Counted from the first letter of the stretch, positions 1 through 10,389 are shown. The stretch: DNA of 64,000 nt from Legionella bononiensis (GCF_016786215.1 NZ_JADOBG010000021.1:62001-126000); one strand, 5' to 3'. Program-made: numbers and translations. Notes: generated from the sequence alone by a model not told the origin.

Positions 1-276
1 GCCGATATGATACGTAACATGAACGTATCTGGTGCACTTGATGTCCTCAAGTTTACACCAAAAAAAGGTGCTCAATTGATGTTGAAATTATTAGAATCAG
101 CAATTGCTAATGCTGAAAATAATAATGGAGCAGATATTGATGATCTAAAAGTAGGTATGGTATGCGTTGATGAAGCGGCGACTTTAAAACGTATTAGTCC
201 CAGAGCTAAGGGTCGTGCAAATAGAATTTGTAAACGTACCTGCCATATCACGATTAAAGTGTCTGACGAGGAATAG
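1..276 (+). CDS. rplV: Ribosomal protein L22, 3' part (partial)
   Basis: The reading frame is open from the first base of the window, so the start lies outside it; 91 residues remain of a protein that is about 110 long in E. coli. L22 is a large-subunit protein whose long hairpin lines the peptide exit tunnel. The C-terminal end, rich in Lys and Arg with [11 protein letters not shown] and ending HITIKV, is typical of L22. It is followed after 2 bases by rpsC, as in the S10 operon, which fixes the identity. Confidence 0.96.
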   Translation, partial: ADMIRNMNVSGALDVLKFTPKKGAQLMLKLLESAIANAENNNGADIDDLKVGMVCVDEAATLKRISPRAKGRANRICKRTCHITIKVSDEE

Positions 277-278
277 CA

Positions 279-935
279 ATGGGACAAAAAGTAAACCCGA
301 TAGGCATACGCCTTGGAATTATTAAAGATTGGAACTCTAAGTGGTTCGCTGGAAAACGCTATGCTGAGTTCTTAATTCAGGACATCAAGTTACGTACTGA
401 ACTTAAGAAAAAGCTGATGGCTGCGGCAGTGAGCAAGATTTTGATAGAGCGTCCTGCAAATAATGCTGTTGTTACAATACTAACTGCCAGACCAGGAATT
501 ATAATTGGTAAGAAAGGTGGTGGTATCGAAACATTGCGTAAAGAAATTTCTGCAAAACTTGGTGTACCAGTTCATTTGAATATTGAAGAAATCAAGAAAC
601 CAGAACTCGATTCAACTCTTGTTGCTGAAGGTATAGCTCAACAGTTGGAACAACGCGTTATGTTTCGAAGAGCAATGAAGAGAGCAGTTACATCAGCTCT
701 TAAAGCTGGTGCTAAAGGTATTAAAATCTGCGTTAGCGGACGACTTGGTGGTGCTGAAATAGCTCGTTCTGAGTGGTATAGAGAAGGTCGTGTACCATTA
801 CATACATTTAGAGCTGACATCGATTACGGTACAGCAGAATCTAAAACCACCTACGGAATTATTGGTGTTAAAGTCTGGATCTTCAAAGGCGAAATATTGC
901 CTCAAAAGAAAAGATTATCTGACAGCGCCCAGTGA
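279..935 (+). CDS. rpsC: Ribosomal protein S3
   Basis: This is the small-subunit protein S3, which sits at the mRNA entry site and has helicase-like activity with S4 and S5. The start [14 protein letters not shown] is the family signature. A KH domain is visible around residues 60-110, with its nucleic-acid-binding GKKGG turn (about residues 77-81). The length of 218 residues is slightly below the 233 of E. coli. It starts 2 bases after rplV and 16 bases before rplP, so it is part of the S10 operon. Confidence 0.97.
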   Translation: MGQKVNPIGIRLGIIKDWNSKWFAGKRYAEFLIQDIKLRTELKKKLMAAAVSKILIERPANNAVVTILTARPGIIIGKKGGGIETLRKEISAKLGVPVHLNIEEIKKPELDSTLVAEGIAQQLEQRVMFRRAMKRAVTSALKAGAKGIKICVSGRLGGAEIARSEWYREGRVPLHTFRADIDYGTAESKTTYGIIGVKVWIFKGEILPQKKRLSDSAQ

Positions 936-951
936 GTGAGGAATAAGTATC

Positions 952-1365
952 ATGTTGCAACCAAAGCGTACTAAATACCGCAAACAGATGAAAGGCCGTA
1001 ATAGAGGTTTAGCTTTACGCGGTAGTAAAATTAGTTTCGGTGAGTTTGGTCTGAAGGCATTAGAGCGTGGACGTTTAACAGCTCGTCAAATTGAAGCTGC
1101 TCGTCGAGCGATGACTCGTCATATCAAACGTGGTGGTAAAATTTGGATAAGAGTATTTCCAGATAAGCCCATTACACAAAAACCTTTAGAAGTCAGACAA
1201 GGTAAAGGTAAAGGTAGTGTTGAATATTGGGTTGCTCAAATACAACCTGGTAAGGTTTTATTTGAAATGGAAGGTGTTTCAAGAGAGCTTGCAATGGAAG
1301 CTTTCGACCTTGCCAAAGCAAAACTTCCTTTCAAAGTAATATTTGAAGAACGGACGGTAATGTAA
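952..1365 (+). CDS. rplP: Ribosomal protein L16
   Basis: L16 is a large-subunit protein near the peptidyl-transferase centre and the A-site tRNA. The start [19 protein letters not shown] and the segment [19 protein letters not shown] are family hallmarks. It has 137 residues, the usual length. Its stop codon shares a base with the start of rpmC (TAATG), which suggests translational coupling in the S10 operon. Confidence 0.97.
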   Translation: MLQPKRTKYRKQMKGRNRGLALRGSKISFGEFGLKALERGRLTARQIEAARRAMTRHIKRGGKIWIRVFPDKPITQKPLEVRQGKGKGSVEYWVAQIQPGKVLFEMEGVSRELAMEAFDLAKAKLPFKVIFEERTVM

Positions 1366-1559
1366 TGAAAAAAATCGATGAATTGCGCAATTTGACTCTA
1401 GAAGAATTGCAAACTGAATTGCTTTCATTACGTAAAGAACAATTTAATTTACGAATGAAAAAAGCAAGTGGCTCACTAGATAAAACACATCTCATCACTC
1501 TGGTGCGTAAGTCAGTGGCAAAAGTTAAAACAATGTTGACTGAAAAGGCAGGTAAGTGA
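1365..1559 (+). CDS. rpmC: Ribosomal protein L29
   Basis: L29 is a small helical-hairpin protein at the peptide exit site, where trigger factor and SRP dock. The 64 residues match the usual length (63 in E. coli). The pattern [20 protein letters not shown] followed by a basic C-terminal helix is typical. It overlaps rplP by one base and is followed directly by rpsQ. Confidence 0.96.
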   Translation: MKKIDELRNLTLEELQTELLSLRKEQFNLRMKKASGSLDKTHLITLVRKSVAKVKTMLTEKAGK

Positions 1560-1560
1560 A

Positions 1561-1815
1561 ATGTCTACTAATAGTGAATCGAACGCCAGAACAATGGTTG
1601 GAAAAGTAGTTAGTGACAAAATGGATAAAACAATCGTAGTAATGATTGAACGTACTGTGAAGCATCCTAAGTATGGTAAAATCATGAAACGCAGAACTAA
1701 ATTACATGCGCACGATGAAAATCAAGTATGTCAAATAGGTAATACTGTGAAGATCCGTGAGTCAAGACCGCTCTCTAAAACGAAAAGCTGGGTATTAGTC
1801 GAAGTAATTTCTTAA
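1561..1815 (+). CDS. rpsQ: Ribosomal protein S17
   Basis: S17 is a primary 16S rRNA-binding protein with an OB fold. The 84 residues equal the E. coli length. The segment [14 protein letters not shown] and the motif HPKYGKI are diagnostic, and the protein ends in the typical SWVLVEVI strand. It is the last gene of the S10 unit; a gap of 88 bases then separates it from rplN, which is the classic boundary to the spc operon. Confidence 0.97.
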   Translation: MSTNSESNARTMVGKVVSDKMDKTIVVMIERTVKHPKYGKIMKRRTKLHAHDENQVCQIGNTVKIRESRPLSKTKSWVLVEVIS

Positions 1816-1853
1816 TCAACTCGGTTGATATACTTTTAAAACCCTAAAAGGCC

Positions 1854-1862
1854 TGATATAAT
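1854..1862 (+). promoter_or_regulatory. Candidate spc-operon promoter (extended -10)
   Basis: The only sizeable gap inside the ribosomal cluster before secY (1816-1903) holds TGATATAAT, an extended -10 element with a perfect TATAAT, 41 bases before the rplN start codon. No good -35 hexamer lies 17 bases upstream; a TTGATA at 1825-1830 is too far away. In E. coli the spc operon promoter lies at the same junction. The call rests on position and motif only. Confidence 0.5.
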
Positions 1863-1903
1863 CAGCAACCTTTTTCTGGTCGAAATTAGAGCTGGAGAAT
1901 ATA

Positions 1904-2269
1904 ATGATCCAAATGCAGACAGTGCTCGAAGTTGCTGATAATAGCGGAGCACGAAAGGTAATGTGTATTAAAGTACTTGGCGGATCACACAGACGGTATG
2001 CCCGTGTAGGTGATGTTATCAAAGTAAGTATTAAAGATGCGATACCAAGAAGTAAAGTTAAAAAGGGTGCTGTAATGAAGGCTGTTGTTGTACGTACCGC
2101 TCAAGGCGTACGTCGAGATGACGGCTCTTTAATTCGATTTGATGGAAATGCAGCTGTACTTTTGAATAACCAAAACGAGCCCATTGGAACTCGTATATTT
2201 GGCCCTGTTACTCGCGAGCTACGAGAGAAATTTATGAAAATAATTTCTCTGGCTGCTGAAGTTTTGTGA
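1904..2269 (+). CDS. rplN: Ribosomal protein L14
   Basis: L14 is a large-subunit protein at the interface with the small subunit. The start [21 protein letters not shown] is close to the E. coli protein, and the 121 residues fit the family. The start codon follows a GGAG ribosome-binding site (AGCTGGAGAATATAATG). It is the first gene of the spc-type block, and the upstream gap holds a candidate promoter. Confidence 0.97.
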   Translation: MIQMQTVLEVADNSGARKVMCIKVLGGSHRRYARVGDVIKVSIKDAIPRSKVKKGAVMKAVVVRTAQGVRRDDGSLIRFDGNAAVLLNNQNEPIGTRIFGPVTRELREKFMKIISLAAEVL

Positions 2270-2282
2270 GAAGGATTAAAGT

Positions 2283-2612
2283 ATGAAACGTATTAGATCA
2301 GGCGATGAGGTAATAGTAATCGCCGGTAAAAGTAAAGGTCATGTGGGTAAAGTCCTACGAGTAATTGGTGACTCAGTTGTTGTTGAGGGTGGGAATTTAA
2401 TTAAAAAACATGTTAAACCCAATCCTCAGAAACCAGAGAATAAAGGTGGAATTATTACACGTGAGGCTCCACTACACGTTTCAAACGTTGCTCTATACAA
2501 CCCTGTTACTAAAAAAGCAGATAAAGTAGGCTTTAAGTATCTTGAGAATAGCGGCGTTAGTAAAAAAGTTAGATACTTCAAATCTAACGATGAAATAATT
2601 GACCGTGTTTAA
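2283..2612 (+). CDS. rplX: Ribosomal protein L24
   Basis: L24 initiates assembly of the 50S subunit and lies near the tunnel exit. A KOW motif is seen at the N-terminus ([20 protein letters not shown]), followed by [12 protein letters not shown], which is typical of the family. The length is 109 residues (104 in E. coli). It lies between rplN and rplE with gaps of about 13 bases. Confidence 0.97.
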   Translation: MKRIRSGDEVIVIAGKSKGHVGKVLRVIGDSVVVEGGNLIKKHVKPNPQKPENKGGIITREAPLHVSNVALYNPVTKKADKVGFKYLENSGVSKKVRYFKSNDEIIDRV

Positions 2613-2625
2613 TTAGGTGATTGAA

Positions 2626-3177
2626 ATGGCGAGACTTAAAGAGTTTTACAAGAAAGACGTCGTCACAATGATGATGAAACGGTTCAACTATTCAAGTGTT
2701 ATGGAAGTTCCACGAATACTAAAAATCACTCTGAATATGGGAGTAGGTGAAGCTGTTGGTGATAAGAAAGTTATGAATCATGCTGTAGAAGATATGACTC
2801 TGATTTCTGGTCAAAAACCAGTGGTTACAAAAGCAAAAAAATCACTTGCTGGATTCAAAATCAGGGAAGGTTGGCCAATTGGATGTAAAGTAACTCTTAG
2901 ACGCGAACGCATGTATGAGTTTCTTGACAGACTAATTTCTGTTACTTTACCACGTGTGAGAGATTTTCGCGGACTAAATCCAAAATCTTTTGATGGAACG
3001 GGTAACTACAGTATGGGAATACACGAGCAAATCGTATTTCCAGAAATTGATTATGATAAAACAGATGGTATAAGAGGTTTAGACATTTGTATTACTACAA
3101 GTGCTAAAACAAACGAAGAAGCTAAAGCTTTATTAGAAGCATTTAATCTTCCATTGAAAGATAGAGATAGAAAATAA
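2626..3177 (+). CDS. rplE: Ribosomal protein L5
   Basis: L5 binds 5S rRNA in the central protuberance. The core [11 protein letters not shown] and the segment [18 protein letters not shown] are family signatures. A GTG in frame at 2617 would add three residues, but the ATG at 2626 gives MARLKEFY, matching the start of known L5 proteins. The AGGTGA just upstream then serves as ribosome-binding site. The resulting 183 residues fit the family (179 in E. coli). Confidence 0.96.
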   Translation: MARLKEFYKKDVVTMMMKRFNYSSVMEVPRILKITLNMGVGEAVGDKKVMNHAVEDMTLISGQKPVVTKAKKSLAGFKIREGWPIGCKVTLRRERMYEFLDRLISVTLPRVRDFRGLNPKSFDGTGNYSMGIHEQIVFPEIDYDKTDGIRGLDICITTSAKTNEEAKALLEAFNLPLKDRDRK

Positions 3178-3189
3178 AAGGGTGAAATT

Positions 3190-3492
3190 GTGGCTAAAAA
3201 ATCAATGCTTGTGCGAGAGTTAAAGCGTGGAAAACTGGTAGCAAAATACAGACAACGCAGAAACGAATTAAAACAATTGATTAAATCATCTGATGATTTC
3301 CAAGTAATAATGGAGTGTCAGGCAAAACTAGCAAAATTACCAGTTAATTCAAATCCTGTTCGTCATAGTACTCGATGCCAATGTTGTGGAAGGCCACACG
3401 CAGTCTATCGTAAATTCAGTCTGTGTAGAATTTGCCTCAGACAACAGCTTATGGTTGGCAATGTACCCGGCGGAAGAAAATCGAGCTGGTAA
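3190..3492 (+). CDS. rpsN: Ribosomal protein S14, long form with an intact zinc motif
   Basis: S14 is a small-subunit head protein. It begins with GTG and has 100 residues, the length of the long form, which in E. coli lacks zinc ligands. Here, however, four cysteines are arranged as CxxC-X12-CxxC (C63, C66, C79, C82), the zinc pattern of the short form. The C-terminal GRKSSW end is typical. It lies between rplE and rpsH as expected for the spc operon. Confidence 0.95.
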   Translation: MAKKSMLVRELKRGKLVAKYRQRRNELKQLIKSSDDFQVIMECQAKLAKLPVNSNPVRHSTRCQCCGRPHAVYRKFSLCRICLRQQLMVGNVPGGRKSSW

Positions 3493-3515
3493 ATTATTTT
3501 GATTGGAGAACGATT

Positions 3516-3911
3516 GTGAGTATGCATGATCCAGTTGCTGATATGCTGACTAGAATAAGAAATGGTCAACAAGCTAAACATCAGCAGATAACATTAGTTT
3601 CTTCTAAGTTAAAAGAAGAAATTGCTCGTGTTTTAAAAGAGGAAGGATATATTGAGAACTTCTTCGTTGAAACATTGGACAATAATCTTAAGTCCATAAC
3701 TGTAAAACTGAAGTATTATCATGGTAGACCAGTTATTGAGTTGATTAAAAGAATTAGCCGACCTGGACTAAGAGTTTATAAATCTTACAAAGATTTATCA
3801 TCAATCCCTGGATTTGGTGTGGCTATATTATCTACATCTAAAGGTATAATGACTCATATATCTGCTAAATCAAAAGGTGTTGGTGGCGAAGTCATTTGTG
3901 AAGTGGCTTAA
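3516..3911 (+). CDS. rpsH: Ribosomal protein S8
   Basis: S8 is a primary 16S rRNA-binding protein, and in E. coli it is also the translational repressor of the spc operon. The frame is open from further upstream, within rpsN. The GTG at 3516 follows GGAGAA at good spacing and gives (M)[15 protein letters not shown], which matches the known S8 start. The 131 residues fit the family (130 in E. coli). The C-terminal STSKGIMTH and GGEVICEV segments are typical. Confidence 0.96.
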   Translation: MSMHDPVADMLTRIRNGQQAKHQQITLVSSKLKEEIARVLKEEGYIENFFVETLDNNLKSITVKLKYYHGRPVIELIKRISRPGLRVYKSYKDLSSIPGFGVAILSTSKGIMTHISAKSKGVGGEVICEVA

Positions 3912-3928
3912 TTCTTGCGAGGAATGAT

Positions 3929-4468
3929 ATGTCTAGAGTAGCAAAAGCCCCTGTTGTTCATCCTGCAAATGTTGAAGTTACATTTGTTGATGGAACAATC
4001 ACTGTAAAAGGGCCTAAAGGAACACTAACCCAAAAAATTAACAGGTTAGTTAGTATTACTAAAAGCAAAGAGTCTAACCAATTAGAGTTTGCTCCAGCAG
4101 CAAATGATCCAAAGGCATGGGCTCAAGCTGGAACAGCTAGAGCATTGGTAAGCAATATGGTTCACGGTGTTACTGATGGTTTTACAGTAACTCTTGAATT
4201 GGTTGGTGTCGGTTATAGAGCACAGGCCAAAGATAAATCCATTACCTTATCTCTAGGATTTTCTCATCCTATTGAATACGATTTGCCAAAAGGTGTGAGT
4301 GTTGAGACGCCAAACAATACAACTATCGTGCTGAAAGGTGTTGATAAACAAATTTTGGGACAAGTAGCTTCTGAAATCAGAGCGTTCAGACCACCTGAGC
4401 CTTATAAAGGTAAAGGAGTACGGTACGCAGGTGAAGTAATTGCTCGAAAAGAAGCTAAAAAGAAATAA
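3929..4468 (+). CDS. rplF: Ribosomal protein L6
   Basis: L6 is a large-subunit protein near the factor-binding site. Two related halves are visible, with GFTVTLELVGVGYRA in the second and the end PPEPYKGKGVRYAGEVI, which is diagnostic. The 179 residues compare with 177 in E. coli. It stands between rpsH and rplR with short gaps. Confidence 0.97.
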   Translation: MSRVAKAPVVHPANVEVTFVDGTITVKGPKGTLTQKINRLVSITKSKESNQLEFAPAANDPKAWAQAGTARALVSNMVHGVTDGFTVTLELVGVGYRAQAKDKSITLSLGFSHPIEYDLPKGVSVETPNNTTIVLKGVDKQILGQVASEIRAFRPPEPYKGKGVRYAGEVIARKEAKKK

Positions 4469-4478
4469 GGTATAAGTT

Positions 4479-4838
4479 ATGAATAAGCAAAACTCGCGTG
4501 ATAGACGTGGATTAAAAGCAAAAGCTTTAATCCGTAAATCGGGTAGAGCAAGATTAGTTGTTTATAGAAGCGGAACGCATATCTATTCTCAAATAGTTCA
4601 AGCTGATCAACTCGGTGATAAAGTATTGGTAGTATGTTCTACTAATGATAAAGAATTACGAGCCAGTTTATCTGGAAAATGCAAAGTAGAACAAGCTACT
4701 TTAGTTGGCAAGTTACTTGGTAAACGAGCCAAAGAACAAGGCATTAGCCAAGTTGCATTTGATCGTGCTGGTTACAAATATCATGGCCGAGTGAAAGCAC
4801 TTGCAGAAGGTGCTCGCGAAGCTGGATTAGATTTTTAA
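4479..4838 (+). CDS. rplR: Ribosomal protein L18
   Basis: L18 binds 5S rRNA together with L5. The segments [16 protein letters not shown] and [24 protein letters not shown] are family signatures. It has 119 residues (117 in E. coli) and is flanked by rplF and rpsE. Confidence 0.97.
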   Translation: MNKQNSRDRRGLKAKALIRKSGRARLVVYRSGTHIYSQIVQADQLGDKVLVVCSTNDKELRASLSGKCKVEQATLVGKLLGKRAKEQGISQVAFDRAGYKYHGRVKALAEGAREAGLDF

Positions 4839-4847
4839 GGAACGATT

Positions 4848-5354
4848 ATGGCATTCGAAGAATCACCCAAGTCAGATGGATACCAAGAAAAATTGGTATC
4901 AGTAACACGTACCGCAAAAGTTGTTAAGGGTGGACGTGTTTTTGGCTTTGCTGTTTTGGTCGTTGTTGGTGACGGAAAGGGTAAAGTTGGTTTTGGTAGA
5001 GGTAAGGCACGAGAAGTTCCAATAGCGATTCAGAAAGCTATGGATCAAGCTAAGAAAAATATGGTTTATATTCCTCTTTCTGGAACTACAATATTCCATG
5101 AAATTACCTGGAACTATGGCGCATCTAAAGTATTTATGAAGCCAGCTAGTGAAGGTACCGGAATTATTGCCGGTGGCGCAATGAGAGCAGTACTTGAAGT
5201 ATTAGGAGTTCAAAATATTCTTGCAAAAAGTATTGGTTCTACTAATCCAAGTAATATTGTCCGTGCGACTATTGGTGCTTTAACAAGCATTGGTACACCA
5301 GATTACGTTGCTGCCAAACGTGGTAAAACAGTTAATGAAGTAATGGCGGGCTAA
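4848..5354 (+). CDS. rpsE: Ribosomal protein S5
   Basis: S5 contributes to decoding accuracy and mRNA unwinding. The S5 signature is present: [17 protein letters not shown], then [21 protein letters not shown]. The 168 residues match E. coli (167). It is followed after 2 bases by rpmD. Confidence 0.97.
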   Translation: MAFEESPKSDGYQEKLVSVTRTAKVVKGGRVFGFAVLVVVGDGKGKVGFGRGKAREVPIAIQKAMDQAKKNMVYIPLSGTTIFHEITWNYGASKVFMKPASEGTGIIAGGAMRAVLEVLGVQNILAKSIGSTNPSNIVRATIGALTSIGTPDYVAAKRGKTVNEVMAG

Positions 5355-5356
5355 TT

Positions 5357-5542
5357 ATGGAAAAGAAAATTAAAATAACTTTGGTTAAAAGTACCATAGG
5401 TAGAAAACCGAAGCATATTCATATTGCAAAGCAGTTAGGTTTAGGTAAAACAAATTCAAGTGTATGTCATAATGACACACCAGCAATACGTGGACTTGTA
5501 AATGCAATTAATTACCTGCTGCTAGTCGAGGAGAGTGTATAA
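5357..5542 (+). CDS. rpmD: Ribosomal protein L30
   Basis: L30 is a small large-subunit protein. The 61 residues include [16 protein letters not shown] and [10 protein letters not shown], the core of the family. Its stop codon overlaps the start of rplO (TAATG), which indicates coupling in the spc operon. Confidence 0.96.
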   Translation: MEKKIKITLVKSTIGRKPKHIHIAKQLGLGKTNSSVCHNDTPAIRGLVNAINYLLLVEESV

Positions 5543-5976
5543 TGAATCTAAATTCACTATCACCAGATCCTGGTTCAAGACCTCCAAAGAAACGTTTAGG
5601 CAGAGGTATTGGTTCTGGTCTAGGTAAAACTAGTGGTAAAGGACACAAGGGTCAAAAGGCGAGAGCTGGCGGATTCCATAAAATTAATTTTGAAGGCGGT
5701 CAAATGCCAATTCAAAGACGTCTTCCTAAAATGGGATTTAAATCTCGTATAGGTCGTACTGTCGATGAAGTGTGCCTGAGCGAACTTGCCAAATTAACTG
5801 CTGAAGTTATTGATCTAAAAGTTTTGCGTGAAGCAGGATTAATTAATAGTTCAATAAAAGATGTTAAAGTTATTCTTTCAGGTGAGTTAACTACAGCCAT
5901 CAAGCTTAAGGGTTTAAGAGTCACTAAAGGTGCTCGCCAAGCTATCGAAGGCCTGGGTGGCAGTATAGAAGAGTGA
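5542..5976 (+). CDS. rplO: Ribosomal protein L15
   Basis: L15 is a late-assembly large-subunit protein. The glycine- and lysine-rich N-terminus ([20 protein letters not shown]) is diagnostic, and 144 residues equal the E. coli length. The gene ends just before secY with 2 bases between stop and the chosen secY start, keeping the universal rplO-secY order. Confidence 0.97.
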   Translation: MNLNSLSPDPGSRPPKKRLGRGIGSGLGKTSGKGHKGQKARAGGFHKINFEGGQMPIQRRLPKMGFKSRIGRTVDEVCLSELAKLTAEVIDLKVLREAGLINSSIKDVKVILSGELTTAIKLKGLRVTKGARQAIEGLGGSIEE

Positions 5977-5978
5977 CT

Positions 5979-7307
5979 ATGAAAAACCAAAAACATAATG
6001 GTAGCCAATCACGTGGTGGATTGGCCGAACTAAAATCAAGATTGATATTTGTTATTCTCGGAATTCTAGTTTATCGGTTGGGTGCACACATTCCAGTTCC
6101 TGGATTGGATCCTACCAAGTTAGCTAATTTCTTTAATGAACAACAAAATACAATATTTGGCTTATTTAATATGTTTTCTGGTGGCGCATTATCTCGTGTA
6201 ACGGTATTTGCTATTGGAATAATGCCTTATATTTCTGCCTCTATTATCATTCAGCTCTTTTCTGTTGTTTCTCCTAAGTTAGAACAATTGAAAAAGGAAG
6301 GTGAGTCAGGACGTAGGAAAATAAATCAGTACACAAGATACTTAACTCTGTTGTTATCAATTTTCCAATCATTAGGTATGGCTCGATGGCTGGCGGGACA
6401 ACAGATAGCACTGCAACCGGATTTTTCCTTTTACTTTACGGCAGTCGTTACATTAGTTACAGGAACAATGTTCTTAATGTGGCTCGGAGAACAGATTACT
6501 GAAAAAGGTGTAGGGAATGGTATCTCTCTAATCATTTTTTCAGGTATCGTTTCCAGTATGCCAACTGCTATTGCCTCGGTTCTTCAACAAGTTAAAGAAG
6601 GACAGATGCAGGCATTAACATTGGTAATAGTTGCTGTGGTTGTGGTTGTAGTTACTGGATTTGTAGTGTTCATGGAACGAGCGCAAAGGCGAATACGGGT
6701 AAATTACGCGCAAAGAACGCAAGGTAGAAAGGTATATGCTGCTCAAACCAGTCATTTACCTCTTAAAATCAATATGTCTGGAGTGATACCACCTATTTTT
6801 GCATCCAGTATTATATTGCTACCAGCAACTTTAGCTCAATTTTTTTCTCATAGTAAAGGTATGGGGTGGTTGTCTGATGTAGGTATGGCTCTGTCACCAG
6901 GTCAACCTTTATATTTGATTGTATATGCCCTTGCGATTCTGTTTTTTGCTTTCTTCTATGCGGCGTTAGTATTTAATCCGAAAGATACGGCAGAGAACTT
7001 AAAAAAATCTGGAGCTTATATACCAGGAATCAGACCAGGAGAACAAACAACTAAATACATTGATTCAGTTATGACTCGATTAACTCTGGTTGGAGCTTTA
7101 TATCTGGTACTGGTTTGTTTATTGCCTCAGATCTTAATGTATACATGGCATGTCCCTTTTTATTTTGGTGGTACGTCATTGCTAATTATAGTTGTAGTTA
7201 TTATGGATTTTGTAGCTCAGATACAAGCTCATTTAATGACCCAACAATATGATTCTTTAATGAAAAAGGCTAATTTTAAAGGTACGAAACTACCTGGTCT
7301 ATTATGA
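5979..7307 (+). CDS. secY: Protein translocase channel subunit SecY
   Basis: SecY forms the inner-membrane channel for Sec-dependent secretion and membrane insertion, with SecE and SecG. Ten hydrophobic segments can be counted over 442 residues (443 in E. coli). Signatures include [13 protein letters not shown] near residue 25, [11 protein letters not shown] (first helix and plug) and [18 protein letters not shown] at 5973 overlapping the rplO stop would add two residues; the ATG at 5979 is preferred as MKNQ. It is co-transcribed with the spc ribosomal genes. Confidence 0.97.
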   Translation: MKNQKHNGSQSRGGLAELKSRLIFVILGILVYRLGAHIPVPGLDPTKLANFFNEQQNTIFGLFNMFSGGALSRVTVFAIGIMPYISASIIIQLFSVVSPKLEQLKKEGESGRRKINQYTRYLTLLLSIFQSLGMARWLAGQQIALQPDFSFYFTAVVTLVTGTMFLMWLGEQITEKGVGNGISLIIFSGIVSSMPTAIASVLQQVKEGQMQALTLVIVAVVVVVVTGFVVFMERAQRRIRVNYAQRTQGRKVYAAQTSHLPLKINMSGVIPPIFASSIILLPATLAQFFSHSKGMGWLSDVGMALSPGQPLYLIVYALAILFFAFFYAALVFNPKDTAENLKKSGAYIPGIRPGEQTTKYIDSVMTRLTLVGALYLVLVCLLPQILMYTWHVPFYFGGTSLLIIVVVIMDFVAQIQAHLMTQQYDSLMKKANFKGTKLPGLL

Positions 7308-7325
7308 TTTTTATCGGAGTTCGGA

Positions 7326-7439
7326 ATGAAAGTAAGAGCATCAGTAAAGCGAATTTGTCGCAATTGCAAAATAATTAAAAGAAGTGGCACTATACGAGTA
7401 ATTTGTAAGGATGCCAGACATAAACAAAAGCAAGGTTAA
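7326..7439 (+). CDS. rpmJ: Ribosomal protein L36
   Basis: This 37-residue gene follows secY after 18 bases, with a GGAG site upstream (ATCGGAGTTCGGAATG). The protein starts [15 protein letters not shown] and has the zinc ligands C11, C14, C27 and H32 of the zinc-containing L36 form. L36 is one of the smallest large-subunit proteins, and the place between secY and rpsM is the expected end of the spc operon. Confidence 0.96.
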
Positions 7440-7446
7440 TATCTGC

Positions 7447-7494
7447 TTGATTTAATTTTATAAAAATAGTATTCTTCTGTCCCTTTCGACAGAA
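7447..7494 (+). promoter_or_regulatory. Candidate alpha-operon promoter and leader hairpin
   Basis: The 78-base gap between rpmJ and rpsM holds TTGATT (7447-7452), a 17-base spacer and TATTCT (7470-7475), a reasonable sigma-70 match. It overlaps a small perfect hairpin, TTCTGTC/GACAGAA (7475-7481 and 7488-7494). In E. coli the alpha operon begins here and its leader RNA is the target of S4 feedback; whether this hairpin plays that role is an inference. Confidence 0.4.
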
Positions 7495-7517
7495 CAAAAT
7501 AACGTTCGGAGAAGCTA

Positions 7518-7874
7518 ATGGCTCGTATTGCAGGAGTGAACATACCTGATCACAAACATGTGGTAATTGCTTTAACAGCTATATATGGTATTGGTAAAAC
7601 CACATCTTTAAAATTATGTAAGGCAGTTGATGTTGATCCTTCAGCTAAAGTTTCGCAATTATCAGATGCTCAGTTAGAGTCATTAAGAATTGAAATTGCA
7701 AAAATTACTGTAGAAGGTGATTTGCGTCGTGTTGTTACAATGAACATTAAACGACTGATGGACCTTGGCTGTTATAGAGGCTTAAGGCATAGAAGAGGAT
7801 TACCCTTACGCGGACAACGTACGAAAACTAATGCTCGTACTAGAAAAGGCCGTAGAAAAGGCACTAGTAATTGA
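7518..7874 (+). CDS. rpsM: Ribosomal protein S13
   Basis: S13 lies in the head of the small subunit and contacts the P-site tRNA and the large subunit. The start [20 protein letters not shown] and the C-terminal [13 protein letters not shown] are family signatures. The 118 residues equal the E. coli length. It is preceded by GGAGAAGCTA and is the first gene of the alpha-type block. Confidence 0.97.
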   Translation: MARIAGVNIPDHKHVVIALTAIYGIGKTTSLKLCKAVDVDPSAKVSQLSDAQLESLRIEIAKITVEGDLRRVVTMNIKRLMDLGCYRGLRHRRGLPLRGQRTKTNARTRKGRRKGTSN

Positions 7875-7895
7875 TTTTTCATGTAGGAAAATAAG

Positions 7896-8294
7896 ATGGC
7901 AATAACTAAGTCAAAACAGCAAAAAGTACGAAAAAAAGCAAAACGTGTTGTATCAGATGGTATAGTTCATGTTCATGCATCTTTCAATAATACAATTGTT
8001 ACCTTTACTGATAGACAAGGTAATGCATTATGTTGGGCAACATCTGGTGGATCCGGTTTTAGGGGTTCTAGAAAAAGTACGCCTTATGCTGCACAGGTTG
8101 CAACAGAACGTGCCGCAGTTGTTGCTAAAGAATATGGTATGAAATCTGTAGCAGTATTTGTTCATGGTCCTGGTCCTGGTAGAGAGTCCACTATTCGTGA
8201 ATTAATATCCCAGGATTTTAAAATCGTTGAAATTACCGATGTTACTGGCATACCCCATAATGGTTGTAAGCCACCTAAAAAACGTCGTGTATAA
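7896..8294 (+). CDS. rpsK: Ribosomal protein S11
   Basis: S11 lies on the platform of the small subunit near the E site. The segments [21 protein letters not shown] and [17 protein letters not shown] are diagnostic. It has 132 residues (129 in E. coli) and lies between rpsM and rpsD. Confidence 0.97.
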   Translation: MAITKSKQQKVRKKAKRVVSDGIVHVHASFNNTIVTFTDRQGNALCWATSGGSGFRGSRKSTPYAAQVATERAAVVAKEYGMKSVAVFVHGPGPGRESTIRELISQDFKIVEITDVTGIPHNGCKPPKKRRV

Positions 8295-8310
8295 GACTCA
8301 GGAGTAATTA

Positions 8311-8931
8311 ATGGCTAGATATCTTGGTCCAAAATGTAAATTATCGCGACGTGAAGGTTGTGATTTATTACTAAAAAGTGGCGTACGTGATCATAAATCC
8401 AAGTGTAAATCTGAAAAGTTACCTGGACAACATGGTGATAAAAAACCACGTTTGAATGGCTACGGAATTCAGCTTAGAGAAAAACAAAAAATCAGACGAT
8501 TGTATGGTGTTCTTGAAAAGCAATTCCGCAACTATTATAAAATGGCTGCTCGTCAAAAAGGTTCTACAGGTGAGAATCTGATGTCTCTTTTAGAAAGACG
8601 TCTTGATAATGTTGTATATCGTATGGGTTTTGCTAGTACGCGTGCAGAAGCTAGACAACTAGTAACTCATAAGGCAATACTTGTTAATGATAAAATAGTT
8701 AACGTACCTTCATTTTTAGTAAATCCTGGCGATGTTATAACAGTTCGTCAAAGAGCTAAAAGTCAGGGTCGGGTTCAGGCTGCTTTGGCTTTATCTGAAC
8801 AACGAGCTCCTTGTGATTGGATTACTGTAGATTCTACTGCGTTTAAAGGTACTTTCTCTACAGCACCAACGTTAACTGACTTATCTTCAGACTACAACGT
8901 AAATCTTGTTGTAGAACTTTACTCTAAGTAA
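8311..8931 (+). CDS. rpsD: Ribosomal protein S4
   Basis: S4 nucleates assembly of the small subunit, helps keep decoding accurate, and in E. coli represses the alpha operon. It has 206 residues, the same as E. coli. The N-terminal [16 protein letters not shown] and the S4 RNA-binding domain (about residues 96-156, [20 protein letters not shown]) are clear. Confidence 0.97.
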   Translation: MARYLGPKCKLSRREGCDLLLKSGVRDHKSKCKSEKLPGQHGDKKPRLNGYGIQLREKQKIRRLYGVLEKQFRNYYKMAARQKGSTGENLMSLLERRLDNVVYRMGFASTRAEARQLVTHKAILVNDKIVNVPSFLVNPGDVITVRQRAKSQGRVQAALALSEQRAPCDWITVDSTAFKGTFSTAPTLTDLSSDYNVNLVVELYSK

Positions 8932-8949
8932 GCTCGGAGAAATAGCTGA

Positions 8950-9942
8950 ATGTATACTGAAATCAATGAAATGCTAACGCCTAAAGTGCTTAAGGTACAG
9001 GCTGAGTCACCTTATAAAGCTAGAATTGTTCTAGAGCCTTTGGAGAGAGGTTTTGGTCACACCCTCGGCAATGCGTTGAGACGTATATTATTGTCATCTA
9101 TGCCTGGAAGTGCCATTACTGAAGCCTCAATTGACGGTGTTCTCCATGAATACAGTACAATTGAGGGTGTTCAAGAAGATGTTGTTGATTTGTTGCTTAA
9201 CCTGAAACTGGTAGCTATCAAATTAACAGTGGGTGAGGAAGTTTATCTTACACTAAATAAACAAGGTCCTTGTCAGGTTACTGCTGGTGATATTCAACTA
9301 ACACACGGCCAGGAAATTGTTAATCCTGAGCTGGTGCTTGCCAATTTGAATGAAAAGGGCAAATTGAATATGACCCTGAAGGTAGAACGTGGCATTGGTT
9401 TTCATAATACTGATTCCTTTGTTAGTCACCTCGATGATGAGATTGAAAAGAAATCAGTTGGTAAGTTAAAAATTGATAATAGTTTCTCTCCTGTAAAGAA
9501 AGTTGCCTATTTTGTTGATAGTGCACGTGTCGAAAATCGTACTGATCTTGACAAGTTAACAATAGAATTAGAAACAAATGGTACAATTGACGCGGAAGAA
9601 GCAATCCGTATATCAGCAAGCATTCTTCAAAGACAACTTCATTCCTTTGTCGACATGAAGTTTGAAGAGTCACGAACTGATAATAAAGAACGCAATGATT
9701 TCGACCCTGTATTATTACGTTCTGTTGATGATTTAGAGTTAACTGTTCGTTCTGCAAATTGTTTAAAAGCAGAAAACATTCATTACATTGGCGATTTAGT
9801 TCAAAGAACTGAAAATGAGTTGTTAAAAACACCAAATCTTGGTAAGAAATCACTAACCGAAATTAAGGATGTTTTAGCTTCTCGTTCTTTATCGCTGGGA
9901 ATGAAACTTGAGAATTGGCCGCCAGCAAGTCTTGGCGAGTAA
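8950..9942 (+). CDS. rpoA: RNA polymerase alpha subunit
   Basis: This is the alpha subunit of RNA polymerase, which dimerises to start assembly of the core enzyme and contacts activators and UP elements. The N-terminal domain carries [22 protein letters not shown] (residues about 34-55), the dimerisation signature. The C-terminal domain (about 245-320) has the helix-hairpin-helix [14 protein letters not shown]. The 330 residues compare with 329 in E. coli. It is placed between rpsD and rplQ as usual. Confidence 0.97.
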   Translation: MYTEINEMLTPKVLKVQAESPYKARIVLEPLERGFGHTLGNALRRILLSSMPGSAITEASIDGVLHEYSTIEGVQEDVVDLLLNLKLVAIKLTVGEEVYLTLNKQGPCQVTAGDIQLTHGQEIVNPELVLANLNEKGKLNMTLKVERGIGFHNTDSFVSHLDDEIEKKSVGKLKIDNSFSPVKKVAYFVDSARVENRTDLDKLTIELETNGTIDAEEAIRISASILQRQLHSFVDMKFEESRTDNKERNDFDPVLLRSVDDLELTVRSANCLKAENIHYIGDLVQRTENELLKTPNLGKKSLTEIKDVLASRSLSLGMKLENWPPASLGE

Positions 9943-9960
9943 TATTTAGGAGTCTTTGTT

Positions 9961-10344
9961 ATGCGTCACCGTAATTCGGGCCGTAGTTTTAGCCGTACAA
10001 GTAGCCATCGTAAAGCCATGTTTTCAAACATGTGCTGTTCTTTAATTGAGCATGAGTTGATTAAAACAACTTTACCAAAAGCAAAAGATTTACGTCGTTA
10101 CATTGAACCTTTAATTACTGTTAGTAAGGCTGATTCAGTAGCATCTCGTCGTCATGCTTTTGATATTTTACGTTCTAAAGTTGCAGTGGGTAAACTGTTT
10201 AACGATTTAGGACCACGTTTTGTCGAAAGACCAGGTGGTTATGTACGTATAATCAAATGTGGTTTCAGAGAAGGTGATAATGCCCCAATGGCTATTGTAG
10301 AGTTATTAGATAGACCAGTGGCAAATGCTGAAGCAGATGAATAA
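9961..10344 (+). CDS. rplQ: Ribosomal protein L17
   Basis: L17 lies next to the peptide exit tunnel. The start [20 protein letters not shown] and the segment [20 protein letters not shown] are family hallmarks; 127 residues equal the E. coli length. It ends the super-operon and is followed 19 bases later by a strong terminator. Confidence 0.97.
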   Translation: MRHRNSGRSFSRTSSHRKAMFSNMCCSLIEHELIKTTLPKAKDLRRYIEPLITVSKADSVASRRHAFDILRSKVAVGKLFNDLGPRFVERPGGYVRIIKCGFREGDNAPMAIVELLDRPVANAEADE

Positions 10345-10363
10345 TTTTTAATATAGCTTCAGG

Positions 10364-10389
10364 AACCCGCTTTAAGCGGGTTTTTTTTT
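10364..10389 (+). terminator. Rho-independent terminator of the ribosomal operon
   Basis: A perfect 7-bp GC-rich stem AACCCGC/GCGGGTT (10364-10370 and 10376-10382) with the loop TTTAA is followed by an unbroken run of T. It lies 19 bases after the rplQ stop on the same strand. Confidence 0.93.

Noticed and set aside
9422-9853. 143-codon minus-strand frame inside rpoA
   Set aside because: It is a shadow of rpoA codon structure, with no start signal and no protein-like motif.
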